Of a DNA stretch of 64,000 nt, positions 16,087-25,429 are shown one piece after another. The stretch lies in assembly GCA_003282945.1 (NCBI GenBank), contig QBYG01000003.1, forward strand, positions 1-64,000, written 5' to 3'. Made by a program: the position numbers and the translations under genes. Source of the stretch: Pelagibacteraceae bacterium AG-325-E23. GTDB lineage: Bacteria; Pseudomonadota; Alphaproteobacteria; Pelagibacterales; Pelagibacteraceae. Positions within the stretch are counted from its first letter, which is position 1. Every line of letters starts with the position of its first letter. The notes beneath the pieces are model-generated. The model made no database searches, had not been told where the DNA came from, and saw only the letters and a list, made by a program, of their open reading frames with translations.

Positions 16087-16769
16087 TTTTTCAACCTCAA
16101 AACTAATGCGGCAACAAACAATGCAATTATAGGTGAAATGATTATGTAGGATTTAAAAGGTGCATCAAAAAATAACAAAGAACTTAATCCACATGTAATC
16201 ATAACTATTACATGATCTAATTTTTTTATATCTTGAACAACAATTGCGATAAAAGTTAAAGGAACTGCAAATTTTAGTCCCAATTCCTCTGGGACAAATG
16301 AACCAAGAATTATTCCAGCTAAGGTTGATATTTGCCAACAAATCCATAACGTTCCACCACTTCCTAATAAATGATAATGGAGATGCGTTTCATTTTTATT
16401 TTTTTGAAAAAACTTATTAGATTCTGCGAAACCTTGGTCTACGACTAAATAAGATATCAAAAGTTTTTTGATAAATGATAATTTTTCTAAGTATTCAGAT
16501 AACACAGCCCCATATAATAAGTGTCTAGAATTAATTACCCCAACTGATGTAACTGCGATTAATGCAGAAGCTCCCCCAGAAAGAAGTTGTAAAAAGACAA
16601 TTTGAGAAGCTCCACCAAATATAATTATAGACATTGCATAAACTAAGATAGGACTAAAGCCTAATTCAATACCAATTGCTCCACATACAATTCCAAAAGG
16701 AATTACTGAAAACATGTGCGGTGCAACAGCCAATATTCCTTTTGTAAATATTTGTTTTTTTGATAGCAT
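16083..16769 (-). CDS. azlC: AzlC family branched-chain amino acid exporter, large subunit
   Basis: 228 residues, about six membrane helices. Typical AzlC features are the early PHMFSVIPFGIVCGAIGIELGFSP, FGGASQIVFLQLLSGGAS, then INSRHLLYGAVLSEYL. It works with AzlD, whose gene overlaps its stop. The ATG directly follows the stop of the gamma-glutamylcyclotransferase-like gene (TAAATG), so the four genes from 17177 down to 15775 could be one transcript. Confidence 0.85.
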   Translation of the reverse strand: MLSKKQIFTKGILAVAPHMFSVIPFGIVCGAIGIELGFSPILVYAMSIIIFGGASQIVFLQLLSGGASALIAVTSVGVINSRHLLYGAVLSEYLEKLSFIKKLLISYLVVDQGFAESNKFFQKNKNETHLHYHLLGSGGTLWICWQISTLAGIILGSFVPEELGLKFAVPLTFIAIVVQDIKKLDHVIVMITCGLSSLLFFDAPFKSYIIISPIIALFVAALVLRLKK

Positions 16770-17177
16770 TTATTTAACTGGTTGAAGAGCAACTTTTAAG
16801 TATTTAGTATCTAATTTACAATCTTTGTAACCTCGTTTAACAACATTCAAATATCTTTCAGTTGGATATCTAAACTTTGTTTTATTAACCATGATATAAG
16901 TCATCACTGTTTTATTGTAATAAGTGAAATAAAGTTTTTTATAAAGAATTGGATAATCTTCATAGACATCTAGTTTTTTTTCATCACTTTTTGATATTTC
17001 AAATAAAGCACCAGGAACTAAAGAATTTTTGCCCTGTTCTATGTCAGCAGCTCTATATTTGCTTCTAAAGTTTAATCTGTAGCCTTTAAGTTCGTATTTT
17101 TTTATGAAAACCGAGTCTTTACATCTACGCTTCATTTGAAAAAGATTAAGATTACTTCCGTAAGCAAAATATAACAT
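16770..17177 (-). CDS. Gamma-glutamylcyclotransferase-like (AIG2/GGCT) protein
   Basis: 135 residues with the GGCT fold signature YFAYGSNL at 3-10 and LDVYEDYP near 79-86, where the Glu is the usual catalytic acid/base. Family members convert gamma-glutamyl amino compounds to 5-oxoproline, or cut gamma-glutamylamines. Its ATG overlaps the stop of the CinA-like gene as TAATG. A second role in glutathione turnover would fit, but there is no direct evidence here. Confidence 0.8.
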   Translation of the reverse strand: MLYFAYGSNLNLFQMKRRCKDSVFIKKYELKGYRLNFRSKYRAADIEQGKNSLVPGALFEISKSDEKKLDVYEDYPILYKKLYFTYYNKTVMTYIMVNKTKFRYPTERYLNVVKRGYKDCKLDTKYLKVALQPVK

Positions 17178-17929
17178 TACTCTAGTTCAACAATTTTAAT
17201 ATTTTTTGCTTTTACAAAGTCAAGGATTAGTGAATTACATAAGTTTATTTTATCTTGATCTTTTGATCTTAATACGATTGATACACCTAATTTACCTTGT
17301 CTAAAAAAAGGATAACTACCAATTTCTACATCTTTATTATTATCTTGAACATCAGTTAATGAACTTGCTATTTCACTTTCATAAGTCATCAAATTTATTG
17401 TCTTACTAAGAATTGGATCACCACCAACTAATACATTACCAAGACCACCAATCATTGCTTTTAATATTGAGGGAACACCTGGAAGAGAAAAAACATTTTC
17501 TACATAAAATCCTGGAGCACCGCTAGTTGGATTTAAAATAAGATTAGCTGTAACTGGCATCTTTGCCATTTTTTGTCTACCATCATTAAAGTTGCCAGGT
17601 TCGTAATATTTTTCTAGAATTGCAAATGCTTCTTTGTGAAATCCATATTCAATATTAAATGCTTTTGATATAGATTCTGCAGTTATGTCATCATGAGTAG
17701 GACCAATACCACCCGTAGTAAACACATAGTTGTATTTAACTCTTAACTCATGAACTGTATCAATTATAGTTTTTTCCACATCAGGAATTACTCTTACCTC
17801 TCCAACAGAAATTCCCAGAGAATTAAGCCAAGTAGCTAATGCGCTTGTATTTAGATCTTTTGTTCTACCAGATAATACTTCATTACCTATAATGATAATT
17901 GCTGCAGATATTTCTTTTTTATTAGTCAT
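17177..17929 (-). CDS. CinA N-terminal/MoaB-type molybdopterin-binding domain protein
   Basis: 250 residues when started at the ATG at 17929 (MTNKKEISAAIIIIGNE); an upstream frame to 18013 would run into the divergent sfsA and is rejected. The domain shows IGNEVLSGRTKDLN, then VFTTGGIGPTHDDIT, the hallmark of the CinA/MoeA/MoaB fold, and SGAPGFYVENVFSLPGVPS. The C-terminal deamidase domain of full-length CinA is absent, as in the short competence-damage proteins common in alphaproteobacteria. Its cellular role is unsettled, possibly pyridine nucleotide clean-up. Only 22 bases separate it from sfsA. Confidence 0.8.
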   Translation of the reverse strand: MTNKKEISAAIIIIGNEVLSGRTKDLNTSALATWLNSLGISVGEVRVIPDVEKTIIDTVHELRVKYNYVFTTGGIGPTHDDITAESISKAFNIEYGFHKEAFAILEKYYEPGNFNDGRQKMAKMPVTANLILNPTSGAPGFYVENVFSLPGVPSILKAMIGGLGNVLVGGDPILSKTINLMTYESEIASSLTDVQDNNKDVEIGSYPFFRQGKLGVSIVLRSKDQDKINLCNSLILDFVKAKNIKIVELE

Positions 17930-17951
17930 TTCTAAATATAAATAAAATTCT

Positions 17952-18638
17952 ATGAAATTTACCAACACTTTATTAAAAGGCAAATTACAACGGAGATATA
18001 AGAGATTTTTCACAGATATAGAAGTAAATAATAAAATTGTTGTAGCACATTGTCCAAATACGGGCTCTATGATGGGTTTATTAGATCAAGGAAATGAAGC
18101 TTGGATAAGCGAACACAATGATCCAAAGCGTAAATTAAAATTTACTCTAGAGATGATAAAAGTAAAAAAAAGAATAATTGGAGTAAATACTCATAGAGCA
18201 AATAGAATTGTGGAACATGCATTAGAAAATAAATTAATAAAAGAATTTAGTACAATTAAAAATATACGAGCTGAATTTAAGTATTCTGATGATACTAGAT
18301 TTGACTTTTTGTGTGATAAGAAAATATTAGAAGTAAAGAATACTACGTTAATCAGAGAAGATGATATTGCAGAATTTCCAGATGCAGTTACATCAAGGGG
18401 CACAAAACACCTTCAAAAGTTAAAGGAATCAATTAAAAAAGGATATAAGCCTTATGTCTTATTTTTAACTCAAATTCAGGGTATAAATAATTTTAGAATA
18501 GCAAAAGATATAGACTCTAATTATTATAAAGAATATTTAGATGCTAAAAAATCTGGTGTAGGCTTTCTTGCTTACAGATGCACTTTAAATTCTAAAGAAA
18601 TTAAAATTGAAAAAAAAATAAAAATTGTAGATGAGTAA
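17952..18638 (+). CDS. sfsA: SfsA family protein
   Basis: 228 residues, the usual size. It has LLKGKLQRRYKRF at the start (OB-like DNA-binding part), VAHCPNTGSMMGLL, and a nuclease-like core with RFDFLCD, EVKNTT and FPDAVTSRGTKHL. SfsA was named for sugar fermentation stimulation and has a nuclease-like domain, but its molecular role is not settled. It opens the plus-strand run sfsA-map-purB-purC and overlaps the map start by eight bases. Confidence 0.9.
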   Translation: MKFTNTLLKGKLQRRYKRFFTDIEVNNKIVVAHCPNTGSMMGLLDQGNEAWISEHNDPKRKLKFTLEMIKVKKRIIGVNTHRANRIVEHALENKLIKEFSTIKNIRAEFKYSDDTRFDFLCDKKILEVKNTTLIREDDIAEFPDAVTSRGTKHLQKLKESIKKGYKPYVLFLTQIQGINNFRIAKDIDSNYYKEYLDAKKSGVGFLAYRCTLNSKEIKIEKKIKIVDE

Positions 18639-19401
18639 TTATTCAGAAAAATTTGAGAAAATGAGAATTGCTGGGAAACTTGCATCTAAAACTCTGGATA
18701 TGTTAACAGATGAAGTAAAGGCAGGTGTTACAACTGATAGAATTGATCAACTCGGCTATGAGTTTATAAGAGACAACGGCGGTCACTCTGCTCCACTATA
18801 CTATAGAGGTTTTAAAAAATCTTTATGCACATCTTTAAACCATGTAGTTTGTCATGGCATTCCTTCTGATAGAGTTTTAAATGACGGAGATGCAGTTAAT
18901 ATTGATGTCACAGCAATAGTTAATGAGTACTACGGTGACACCAGCAGAATGTTTACTATTGGAGATATTCCTGTAAAAGCTAAAAACTTAATTGAAACAA
19001 CTTACGAATCTATGATGAAAGGAATTAAAATTCTAAAACCAGGAGTAAAATTGGGAGATATTGGATTTGAAATTCAATCCTTTGTTGAAGAAAGAGGTTT
19101 TTCTGTGGTTAGAGATTTTTGTGGTCATGGCATTAGTAATACTTTTCATGAGCAACCTAATATTCTTCATTATGGTAAGAAAAATACTGGTCATGAACTA
19201 ACACCAGGTATGACCTTTACAATAGAGCCTATGATAAATGTAGGTAAATTAGATGTAAAAGTACTTAATGATGGATGGACAGCAGTTACAAAGGATAAGT
19301 CTTTATCTGCACAATTTGAGCATACAATAGGAATTACAGAAGACTCTTATGAAATTTTTACAGAATCTGTTAAAGATTATAAGAGGCCTCCATATAATTA
19401 A
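18631..19401 (+). CDS. map: Type I methionine aminopeptidase
   Basis: 256 residues. It removes the initiator methionine from new proteins. Metal-ligand motifs are all present: VNIDVTAIVNEYYGDTSRMF (two Asp), GHGISNTFHEQP (His), FTIEPMINVG (Glu) and AQFEHTIGIT (Glu). It starts inside the end of sfsA and its stop overlaps the ATG of purB (TAATG). Housekeeping; assignment firm. Confidence 0.95.
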   Translation: MSNYSEKFEKMRIAGKLASKTLDMLTDEVKAGVTTDRIDQLGYEFIRDNGGHSAPLYYRGFKKSLCTSLNHVVCHGIPSDRVLNDGDAVNIDVTAIVNEYYGDTSRMFTIGDIPVKAKNLIETTYESMMKGIKILKPGVKLGDIGFEIQSFVEERGFSVVRDFCGHGISNTFHEQPNILHYGKKNTGHELTPGMTFTIEPMINVGKLDVKVLNDGWTAVTKDKSLSAQFEHTIGITEDSYEIFTESVKDYKRPPYN

Positions 19402-20693
19402 TGATAACAAGATACTCTAGAAAAGAACTTACGGATATTTGGTCCGAATATAACAAATATAAAATCTGGCTAGATGTAGAAATTGCTGCAGCTGAAGGAA
19501 TGGAAAAATTAGGAACTATTCCAAAAGGTGTAGCAAGTGCTGTTAGAAAAAAAGCTAAAATTAATGTTAAAAGAATTCGTACTATTGAAGCGAAAGTAAA
19601 ACATGATGTTATAGCTTTCTTAACCTCAGTTACCGAAAAAGTAGGTATTAAAGCAAGATATTTACACCAAGGAATGACCTCATCAGATGTAGTAGATACA
19701 AGTTTTAATATTCAATTAATTCAATCTGGTAAGATTTTGTTAAAAGATATAGATCAAATTTTAAAAGTTTTAAAGTCTAAAGCTAAAAAATATAAATTCA
19801 CACCATGCATGGGTAGAAGTCATGGTATTCATGCTGAACCAATTACATTTGGACTTAAATTAGCTTCATATTATGAGGAATTTAAAAGAAATAGAAAAAG
19901 ATTAATTAGTGCAATAGATGAAATATCAACTTGCGCAATATCTGGTGCTGTTGGTACTTTTGCAAATATTAACCCTAACGTCGAAAAATACGTTGCTAAA
20001 AAACTAGGATTAAAGGCTGAACCAATTTCTACTCAAGTTATCCCAAGGGACCGACACGCTTATTATTTTTCAATTTTAGGAATTATAGCGGGATCAATTG
20101 AGAGAGTTTCAACTGAAATTAGACATTTACAAAGAACAGAAGTTTATGAATTGCAGGAATTTTTTTCAAAAAAACAAAAAGGCTCAAGTGCAATGCCTCA
20201 TAAAAAAAATCCGATATTAAGTGAAAACTTAACAGGATTGGCAAGAATGGTTAGAAGTTATACTATTCCAGCACTAGAAAATATTGCACTTTGGCATGAA
20301 AGAGATATTTCACATTCAAGTGTTGAAAGAAATATTGGTCCAGATGCTAATATAACTTTAGATTTTGCATTAGTTAGGTTAGCAAACTTATTAGATAAGT
20401 TGATCGTCTATCCAAAAAAAATGCTTAACAACCTTAATATTACTAAAGGGACCATTTTCTCCCAAGAGTTGATGTTAGAACTTACAAAATCAGGTTTGAC
20501 TAGAGAAATCTCATATAGATTAGTTCAAGCACATGCCAAAAAATGCATAGCAGATAATCTTAATCTTTTAGATGTTGTGATGGGTGATAAAAACATTACA
20601 TCTAGAATATCAAGCAAGAAAATGAAAAAAATATTTGATTATTCTTCACACTTTAAGAATGTTAACTTAATTTTTAATAGGGTCTTTAAATAA
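19401..20693 (+). CDS. purB: Adenylosuccinate lyase
   Basis: 430 residues, usual for the short bacterial form. It splits SAICAR to AICAR and adenylosuccinate to AMP, both with loss of fumarate. The fumarase/aspartase superfamily signature SSAMPHKKNP is near residues 261-270, HQGMTSSDVVDT near 88-99 and GRSHGIHAEP near 138-147 (catalytic His). First gene of the purine run; TAATG overlaps connect it to map and purC. Confidence 0.95.
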   Translation: MITRYSRKELTDIWSEYNKYKIWLDVEIAAAEGMEKLGTIPKGVASAVRKKAKINVKRIRTIEAKVKHDVIAFLTSVTEKVGIKARYLHQGMTSSDVVDTSFNIQLIQSGKILLKDIDQILKVLKSKAKKYKFTPCMGRSHGIHAEPITFGLKLASYYEEFKRNRKRLISAIDEISTCAISGAVGTFANINPNVEKYVAKKLGLKAEPISTQVIPRDRHAYYFSILGIIAGSIERVSTEIRHLQRTEVYELQEFFSKKQKGSSAMPHKKNPILSENLTGLARMVRSYTIPALENIALWHERDISHSSVERNIGPDANITLDFALVRLANLLDKLIVYPKKMLNNLNITKGTIFSQELMLELTKSGLTREISYRLVQAHAKKCIADNLNLLDVVMGDKNITSRISSKKMKKIFDYSSHFKNVNLIFNRVFK

Positions 20694-21478
20694 TGAAAAA
20701 AGGTAAAAAGTTATACGAAGGTAAAGCTAAAATAATCTATGCTAGCAACGATAAAAATTTAGTAATTCAACATTTTAAAGATGATGCAACCGCTTTTAAT
20801 AATCAAAAAAAAGATGTCATTGAAGGTAAAGGAATCTTAAATAATAGAATTTCAGAACATATTCTTACTCAATTAAGCAATGTTGGAATAAAAAATCATT
20901 TAGTAAAAAGACTTAATATGAGAGAACAACTTGTTAAATTAGTGGAAATTATTCCAATAGAATTTGTTGTTAGAAATATTGCAACAGGTTCTTTAACGAA
21001 AAGATTGGGAATAGAGGATGGAACAGTGCTTGATTATCCACTAGTTGAATATTGCTTAAAAAATGATGATCTGGGAGATCCCCTTGTAGGCAGAGAACAT
21101 ATTTTAGCATTTAAATGGATGGATGTTTTCGAATTAGATTTTATTTATGAAGAGGTAAAAAGAATAAATGATTTTCTTCAAGGTATGTTCAGAGGTGTTG
21201 GAATTAAATTAGTGGATTTTAAAGTTGAATTTGGAAGATTTGAAGCTGATGGTAAAAGAGAAATTATGTTAGCCGATGAAATTAGTCCCGATACTTGCAG
21301 ACTTTGGGACATGAGAACAGATAAAAAACTAGACAAAGATAGATTTAGAAATAACCTTGGAAACTTGATTGAAGCTTATCAAGAGGTGGCAATTAGGCTT
21401 AATATATTACACGAACAATCTAATATCAGACCACTAACTTATCCGAAACCAAAAGCTGTAAAAATTAAGAAAAAATGA
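20693..21478 (+). CDS. purC: SAICAR synthetase (phosphoribosylaminoimidazole-succinocarboxamide synthase)
   Basis: 261 residues. It joins CAIR and aspartate using ATP, the step before purB. Typical parts are LYEGKAKIIY at the start, FKDDATAFN, EFVVRNIATGSL and the catalytic-site stretch LADEISPDTCRLWD. The stop overlaps the purS ATG by four bases (ATGA). The lysine-rich C-terminus (PKPKAVKIKKK) is a minor extension. Confidence 0.95.
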   Translation: MKKGKKLYEGKAKIIYASNDKNLVIQHFKDDATAFNNQKKDVIEGKGILNNRISEHILTQLSNVGIKNHLVKRLNMREQLVKLVEIIPIEFVVRNIATGSLTKRLGIEDGTVLDYPLVEYCLKNDDLGDPLVGREHILAFKWMDVFELDFIYEEVKRINDFLQGMFRGVGIKLVDFKVEFGRFEADGKREIMLADEISPDTCRLWDMRTDKKLDKDRFRNNLGNLIEAYQEVAIRLNILHEQSNIRPLTYPKPKAVKIKKK

Positions 21479-21708
21479 AAGTAAAAGTAATAGTCACTTT
21501 AAAAAATGGAGTACTTGATCCTCAAGGTAAGGCAATACAGCAAACTCTAAATGGTATGACATTTGAAAATGTATCAGAAGTTAGACAAGGAAAATATTTT
21601 GATATTGAAGTTAATGAAAGTGATGAGAGTAAGGCTAAAACTCAAGTCGGAGAGATGTGTAAAAAGCTTTTAGCTAACTTAGTAATAGAGGATTATAAAA
21701 TAATTTAA
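21475..21708 (+). CDS. purS: Phosphoribosylformylglycinamidine synthase subunit PurS
   Basis: 77 residues. PurS bridges the PurQ glutaminase and PurL synthetase in the three-part FGAM synthase. Features: KVKVIVTLKNGVLDPQGKAIQ at the start, then EVRQGKYFDIEV and a C-terminal MCKKLLANLVIEDYKI. The ATGA overlap with purC suggests translational coupling. An unrelated exported-protein gene follows directly, separating it from purQ. Confidence 0.93.
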   Translation: MKVKVIVTLKNGVLDPQGKAIQQTLNGMTFENVSEVRQGKYFDIEVNESDESKAKTQVGEMCKKLLANLVIEDYKII

Positions 21709-21966
21709 ATGTTAATGAAAAAAATATTAATTTCTATAGCATCGATTTTTTTTTTCACAAATTCATATGCCGAAGAACCTAACCACTCAAACAACTTGAA
21801 TGAAAATATAATTAAATATTATTGGTTTATTGAAGAAAGCAAAATTGTTGCAAATGATAGATTCACAACTGAGATAGTAACATTAAGTTATGGAGATTGG
21901 ATATTAAAATGTTCAATTGTTTATTACCCAGGGGAATTTGAGAGAACAAAATGTCAATTACCATAA
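21709..21966 (+). CDS. Small exported protein of unknown function inside the purine operon
   Basis: 85 residues (83 if the second ATG at 21715 is used). A signal peptide ends near SYAEE (about 20-23). The mature part is only about 60 residues, with two cysteines (about 67 and 81) that could pair. No family recognised. It begins exactly after the purS stop (TAAATG) and ends 16 bases before purQ, so it is translated from the purine mRNA although it seems unrelated to purine synthesis. Confidence 0.65.
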   Translation: MLMKKILISIASIFFFTNSYAEEPNHSNNLNENIIKYYWFIEESKIVANDRFTTEIVTLSYGDWILKCSIVYYPGEFERTKCQLP

Positions 21967-21982
21967 TGTTTTTTATTAAATA

Positions 21983-22663
21983 GTGAGATCTTCAGTAATA
22001 ATATTTCCTGGTTCAAATTGCGATAGAGACATGGATGTGGCTCTAAAAAAATTTGGCTTTAAAAACCAGATGGTTTGGCATAACGACGCCGATATTCCAA
22101 AAAGTGATTTAATTGTTCTGCCAGGTGGTTTTTCTTATGGTGATTATCTTAGATGTGGAAGCATAGCTGGAAAGTCAAAAATTATCAAATCAGTTATAGA
22201 TTTTGCGAAATCAGGTGGATTAGTACTTGGTATTTGCAATGGTTTTCAAATTCTAACTGAAACAGGTTTGTTGCCAGGAATACTTCAACAAAATAAATAT
22301 CTAAATTTTATTTGTAAGAATGTTTTTGTAAAAATTAAAAATAAAGAAAATAAATATTTTAAAAACATTAAAAAAGAAGTTTTAGAACTTCATATTGCTC
22401 ATAACGAAGGAAATTACTTTTGTTCAAATGATGAATTAAAATCAATAGCAGATAATGGACAAATAGCGGTTACCTATTGTGACGATAAAGGAAATGATAA
22501 CGAACATAATAATCCTAATGGGGCTATTAAAAATATAGCTGGGATATTCAATAAAGATAAAAATATTTTGGGAATGATGCCTCATCCAGAAAGGATGATT
22601 GATCCTTTTCTTTCGGGTGAAGACGGATCACTATTTTTTGAAAATTTAATAGGTAATGTGTAA
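21983..22663 (+). CDS. purQ: Phosphoribosylformylglycinamidine synthase subunit PurQ
   Basis: 226 residues, start GTG at 21983 chosen because the next residues [15 protein letters not shown] are the invariant PurQ beginning. Class I glutaminase: nucleophile Cys in VLGICNGFQ (about residue 86) and the His-Pro-Glu pair in MMPHPERM near the end. It supplies ammonia to PurL. Its stop overlaps the purL ATG (TAATG). Confidence 0.95.
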   Translation: MRSSVIIFPGSNCDRDMDVALKKFGFKNQMVWHNDADIPKSDLIVLPGGFSYGDYLRCGSIAGKSKIIKSVIDFAKSGGLVLGICNGFQILTETGLLPGILQQNKYLNFICKNVFVKIKNKENKYFKNIKKEVLELHIAHNEGNYFCSNDELKSIADNGQIAVTYCDDKGNDNEHNNPNGAIKNIAGIFNKDKNILGMMPHPERMIDPFLSGEDGSLFFENLIGNV

Positions 22664-24858
22664 TGAATGAAGTTAATGAGCAAATAGCAATCGATCATGG
22701 ACTGAAGAAAGATGAATATAAAAAAATTTGTGATTTATTAAAGAGAACTCCAAATATAACAGAACTAGGTGTTTTTTCAGCAATGTGGAATGAACATTGC
22801 TCTTACAAATCATCCAGAAGACATCTTAAAAAATTACATACTAAAGGTGATCAAGTTATCCAAGGCCCAGGGGAAAATGCTGGCGTTGTTGATATTGAAG
22901 ATGATGATGCAATTGTATTTAAGATAGAAAGTCATAACCATCCTTCATTTATTGAGCCCTATCAAGGCGCAGCAACAGGCGTTGGTGGAATTATGCGAGA
23001 TGTATTTACTATGGGAGCAAGACCTATTGCTAATTTAAACTCAATTCACTTTGGTTCAATTGATCATGAAAAAACTAGAAATCTATTAAGAGGTGTTGTT
23101 AAAGGAATTGGTGGATATGGCAATTGCATTGGTGTTCCAACTATTGCTGGCCAAACATGCTTTGACGAGTGTTATAATGGAAACATTCTAGTCAATGCAA
23201 TGACTTTGGGTTTGGTAAATAAGAATAAAATATTTTACTCTAAAGCCGCTGGGGTTGATAAGCCTGTTATATATGTAGGGTCAAAAACAGGAAGAGACGG
23301 AATTCATGGTGCAAGTATGGCATCAGCTATTTTCGATGATAAAATAGAGGAAAAGAAACCAACAGTTCAAGTTGGGGATCCATTTACAGAAAAACTACTT
23401 TTAGAGGCTTGTTTGGAATTAATGGCAGGTAAATCAATAATATCAATTCAGGACATGGGTGCGGCTGGACTAACTTCATCAAGTATTGAAATGGCATCAA
23501 AAGGTGATTTGGGTATTGAGATTGATTTAACAAAAGTACCTTGTAGAGAAGAAAATATGACACCATATGAGATAATGCTCTCAGAAAGTCAAGAGCGAAT
23601 GTTAATTGTGTTAGAGGCAGGGAAAGAAAATGAGGCAAAAAAAATATTTGATAAGTGGAACTTAGATTTTGCTGTTATTGGAAAAACAACAGATAGTAAA
23701 AATATAGAATTATTTTTTGAAAATAAAAAAGTTGCTGAAATTCCAATAGATTTTTTAGCTGAAAATGCTCCTATGTACGATCGTAAATGGATAAAAGCTA
23801 AATTACCTAAAGAAAACAATTTTTCAAAAGATGATTTTAAGTCTTTGAAATTAAGTGATTGTTTGAATAAAATCTTAACTGACCCAAACATTGCAGATAA
23901 AGAATGGATATGGAACCAATATGATCATACAGTTATGGGTGATACTATACAAAAACCAGGCGGTAATGCAGGTGTAGTAAGAGTACATGGAACCAATAAA
24001 GCTATTGCTGCAGCAGTGGATTCATCGGCAACTTATTGTCATGCTCATCCATTAACAGGAGGAAAACAAGTGGTTTGTGAAAGTTGGAGAAATATGATTT
24101 CTGTTGGAGCTAATCCAATAGCAATTACAAATTGCCTTAATTTTGGCAATCCAGAAAAAGAAAAAAATATGGGAGAGTTTGTTGAATGTGTTGAAGGAAT
24201 TACAGAAGCTTCAAAATATTTAAATTACCCTGTGGTTTCAGGAAATGTCTCTTTCTATAATGAGACAAAAGATAAAGGAATTAAACCAACCCCATCTATT
24301 GGAGGTATTGGTCTATTATCTGATTATAAAAAGATGGTTACAATGGAATTAAAAAATGAAGGAAACTATCTACTAATAATTGGTAAGACAGAAGGTCATT
24401 TAGATCAATCTATATTTGCAAAAAATATTTTATCTAATCACGATGGACCGCCTCCAGAAATTAATTTATTTAATGAAAAACAAAATGGGTTGAGTATTTT
24501 AAATTTAAAAAATAAGAATTTAATAGAGACTTGTCATGATGTATCTTTAGGAGGAATTTTAACAGCTGTTTCAAAAATGAGTATAAAAGGAAATAAAGGA
24601 GTAAAATTATTTCCAATTGAGAGTTTAGTAAATAAATTTGAATATTTTTTTGGAGAAGACCAAGGAAGATATATAATAGAAATAAAGCCAGAAAATTTAG
24701 AAATTGTTGAAAAAATACTTAAAAATGATTCAATCCATTTTGATAAATTGGGTATAGTAGAAAGTGATAAGATTACTTATGGAAATGAGCTGAAAATATC
24801 AATTGGAGATATTAAAGAAGGCTATAAAAGATGGCTAAAAGAATATATGATTAACTAA
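22663..24858 (+). CDS. purL: Phosphoribosylformylglycinamidine synthase subunit PurL
   Basis: 731 residues, the small-type PurL that needs PurS and PurQ. ATP-dependent formation of FGAM. Clear motifs: [11 protein letters not shown] near 40-50, [18 protein letters not shown] with the ATP-binding region, GATGVGG-like [11 protein letters not shown], and later ESQERML. Third and main part of the complex; overlaps purQ and bolA by TAATG. Confidence 0.96.
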   Translation: MNEVNEQIAIDHGLKKDEYKKICDLLKRTPNITELGVFSAMWNEHCSYKSSRRHLKKLHTKGDQVIQGPGENAGVVDIEDDDAIVFKIESHNHPSFIEPYQGAATGVGGIMRDVFTMGARPIANLNSIHFGSIDHEKTRNLLRGVVKGIGGYGNCIGVPTIAGQTCFDECYNGNILVNAMTLGLVNKNKIFYSKAAGVDKPVIYVGSKTGRDGIHGASMASAIFDDKIEEKKPTVQVGDPFTEKLLLEACLELMAGKSIISIQDMGAAGLTSSSIEMASKGDLGIEIDLTKVPCREENMTPYEIMLSESQERMLIVLEAGKENEAKKIFDKWNLDFAVIGKTTDSKNIELFFENKKVAEIPIDFLAENAPMYDRKWIKAKLPKENNFSKDDFKSLKLSDCLNKILTDPNIADKEWIWNQYDHTVMGDTIQKPGGNAGVVRVHGTNKAIAAAVDSSATYCHAHPLTGGKQVVCESWRNMISVGANPIAITNCLNFGNPEKEKNMGEFVECVEGITEASKYLNYPVVSGNVSFYNETKDKGIKPTPSIGGIGLLSDYKKMVTMELKNEGNYLLIIGKTEGHLDQSIFAKNILSNHDGPPPEINLFNEKQNGLSILNLKNKNLIETCHDVSLGGILTAVSKMSIKGNKGVKLFPIESLVNKFEYFFGEDQGRYIIEIKPENLEIVEKILKNDSIHFDKLGIVESDKITYGNELKISIGDIKEGYKRWLKEYMIN

Positions 24859-25088
24859 TGGCAATGGATTTAAAAGAAATAGAAAGCTTAATAAAAGAAG
24901 CACTCCCTGATGCAAAAATAGAAATTCAAGATCTTGCAGGTGATGGTAATCATTATTCAGCGACAGTAATTTCGTCGCAATTTGCAGGAAAAAGTAAAAT
25001 TCAGCAGCACAAAATGGTATATAATTCACTTAAAGGCAAAATGGGAAATGAGTTGCACGCATTAGCTGTTAAAACAAAGGAGAACTAA
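24858..25088 (+). CDS. BolA family protein
   Basis: 76 residues of the BolA/IbaG type. It has the K-x-x-x-H motif region SKIQQHKMVYNSLKGKMGNELHALAVKT, with a conserved His thought to help bind a [2Fe-2S] cluster together with a CGFS glutaredoxin. The gene for such a glutaredoxin starts one base after its stop, which strongly supports an iron-sulfur handling pair. Start TAATG-coupled to purL. Confidence 0.9.
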   Translation: MAMDLKEIESLIKEALPDAKIEIQDLAGDGNHYSATVISSQFAGKSKIQQHKMVYNSLKGKMGNELHALAVKTKEN

Positions 25089-25427
25089 ATGGACAATCAA
25101 ACTAATGAATTAATTAACAATGAAATTAAAAGCAATGAAGTATGTTTGTTTATGAAAGGGACGCCTGATGCTCCTCAGTGTGGATTTTCTATGGTTGTTA
25201 TAAACATTTTAAAAGTGCTAGAAGTTAATTTCAAAGGTGTAAACGTTTTAGCAGATCAAAATCTAAGAGAAGGTATTAAAGTTTTTAGTGATTGGCCAAC
25301 AATTCCTCAATTATATGTTAAGAATGAGTTCATAGGTGGTTGTGATATAATTAAGGAAATGTACGAAAGTGGTGAACTAGCCAAACTTTTTGAAGATAAT
25401 GGAATTGAATTTAAAAAGAAGAACTAA
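25089..25427 (+). CDS. grxD: Monothiol CGFS glutaredoxin (Grx4/GrxD type)
   Basis: 112 residues with the FMKGTPDAPQCGFS active-site stretch near 22-35 and WPTIPQLYVKNEFIGGCDI near 76-94, both defining monothiol glutaredoxins. They carry [2Fe-2S] clusters between apoproteins and work with BolA. The gene is directly adjacent to bolA. Last gene of the plus-strand run from sfsA. Confidence 0.93.
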   Translation: MDNQTNELINNEIKSNEVCLFMKGTPDAPQCGFSMVVINILKVLEVNFKGVNVLADQNLREGIKVFSDWPTIPQLYVKNEFIGGCDIIKEMYESGELAKLFEDNGIEFKKKN

Positions 25428-25429
25428 TC

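Noticed and set aside
23384-23891. Minus-strand frames within purL
   Set aside because: Antisense shadows of purL coding sequence.
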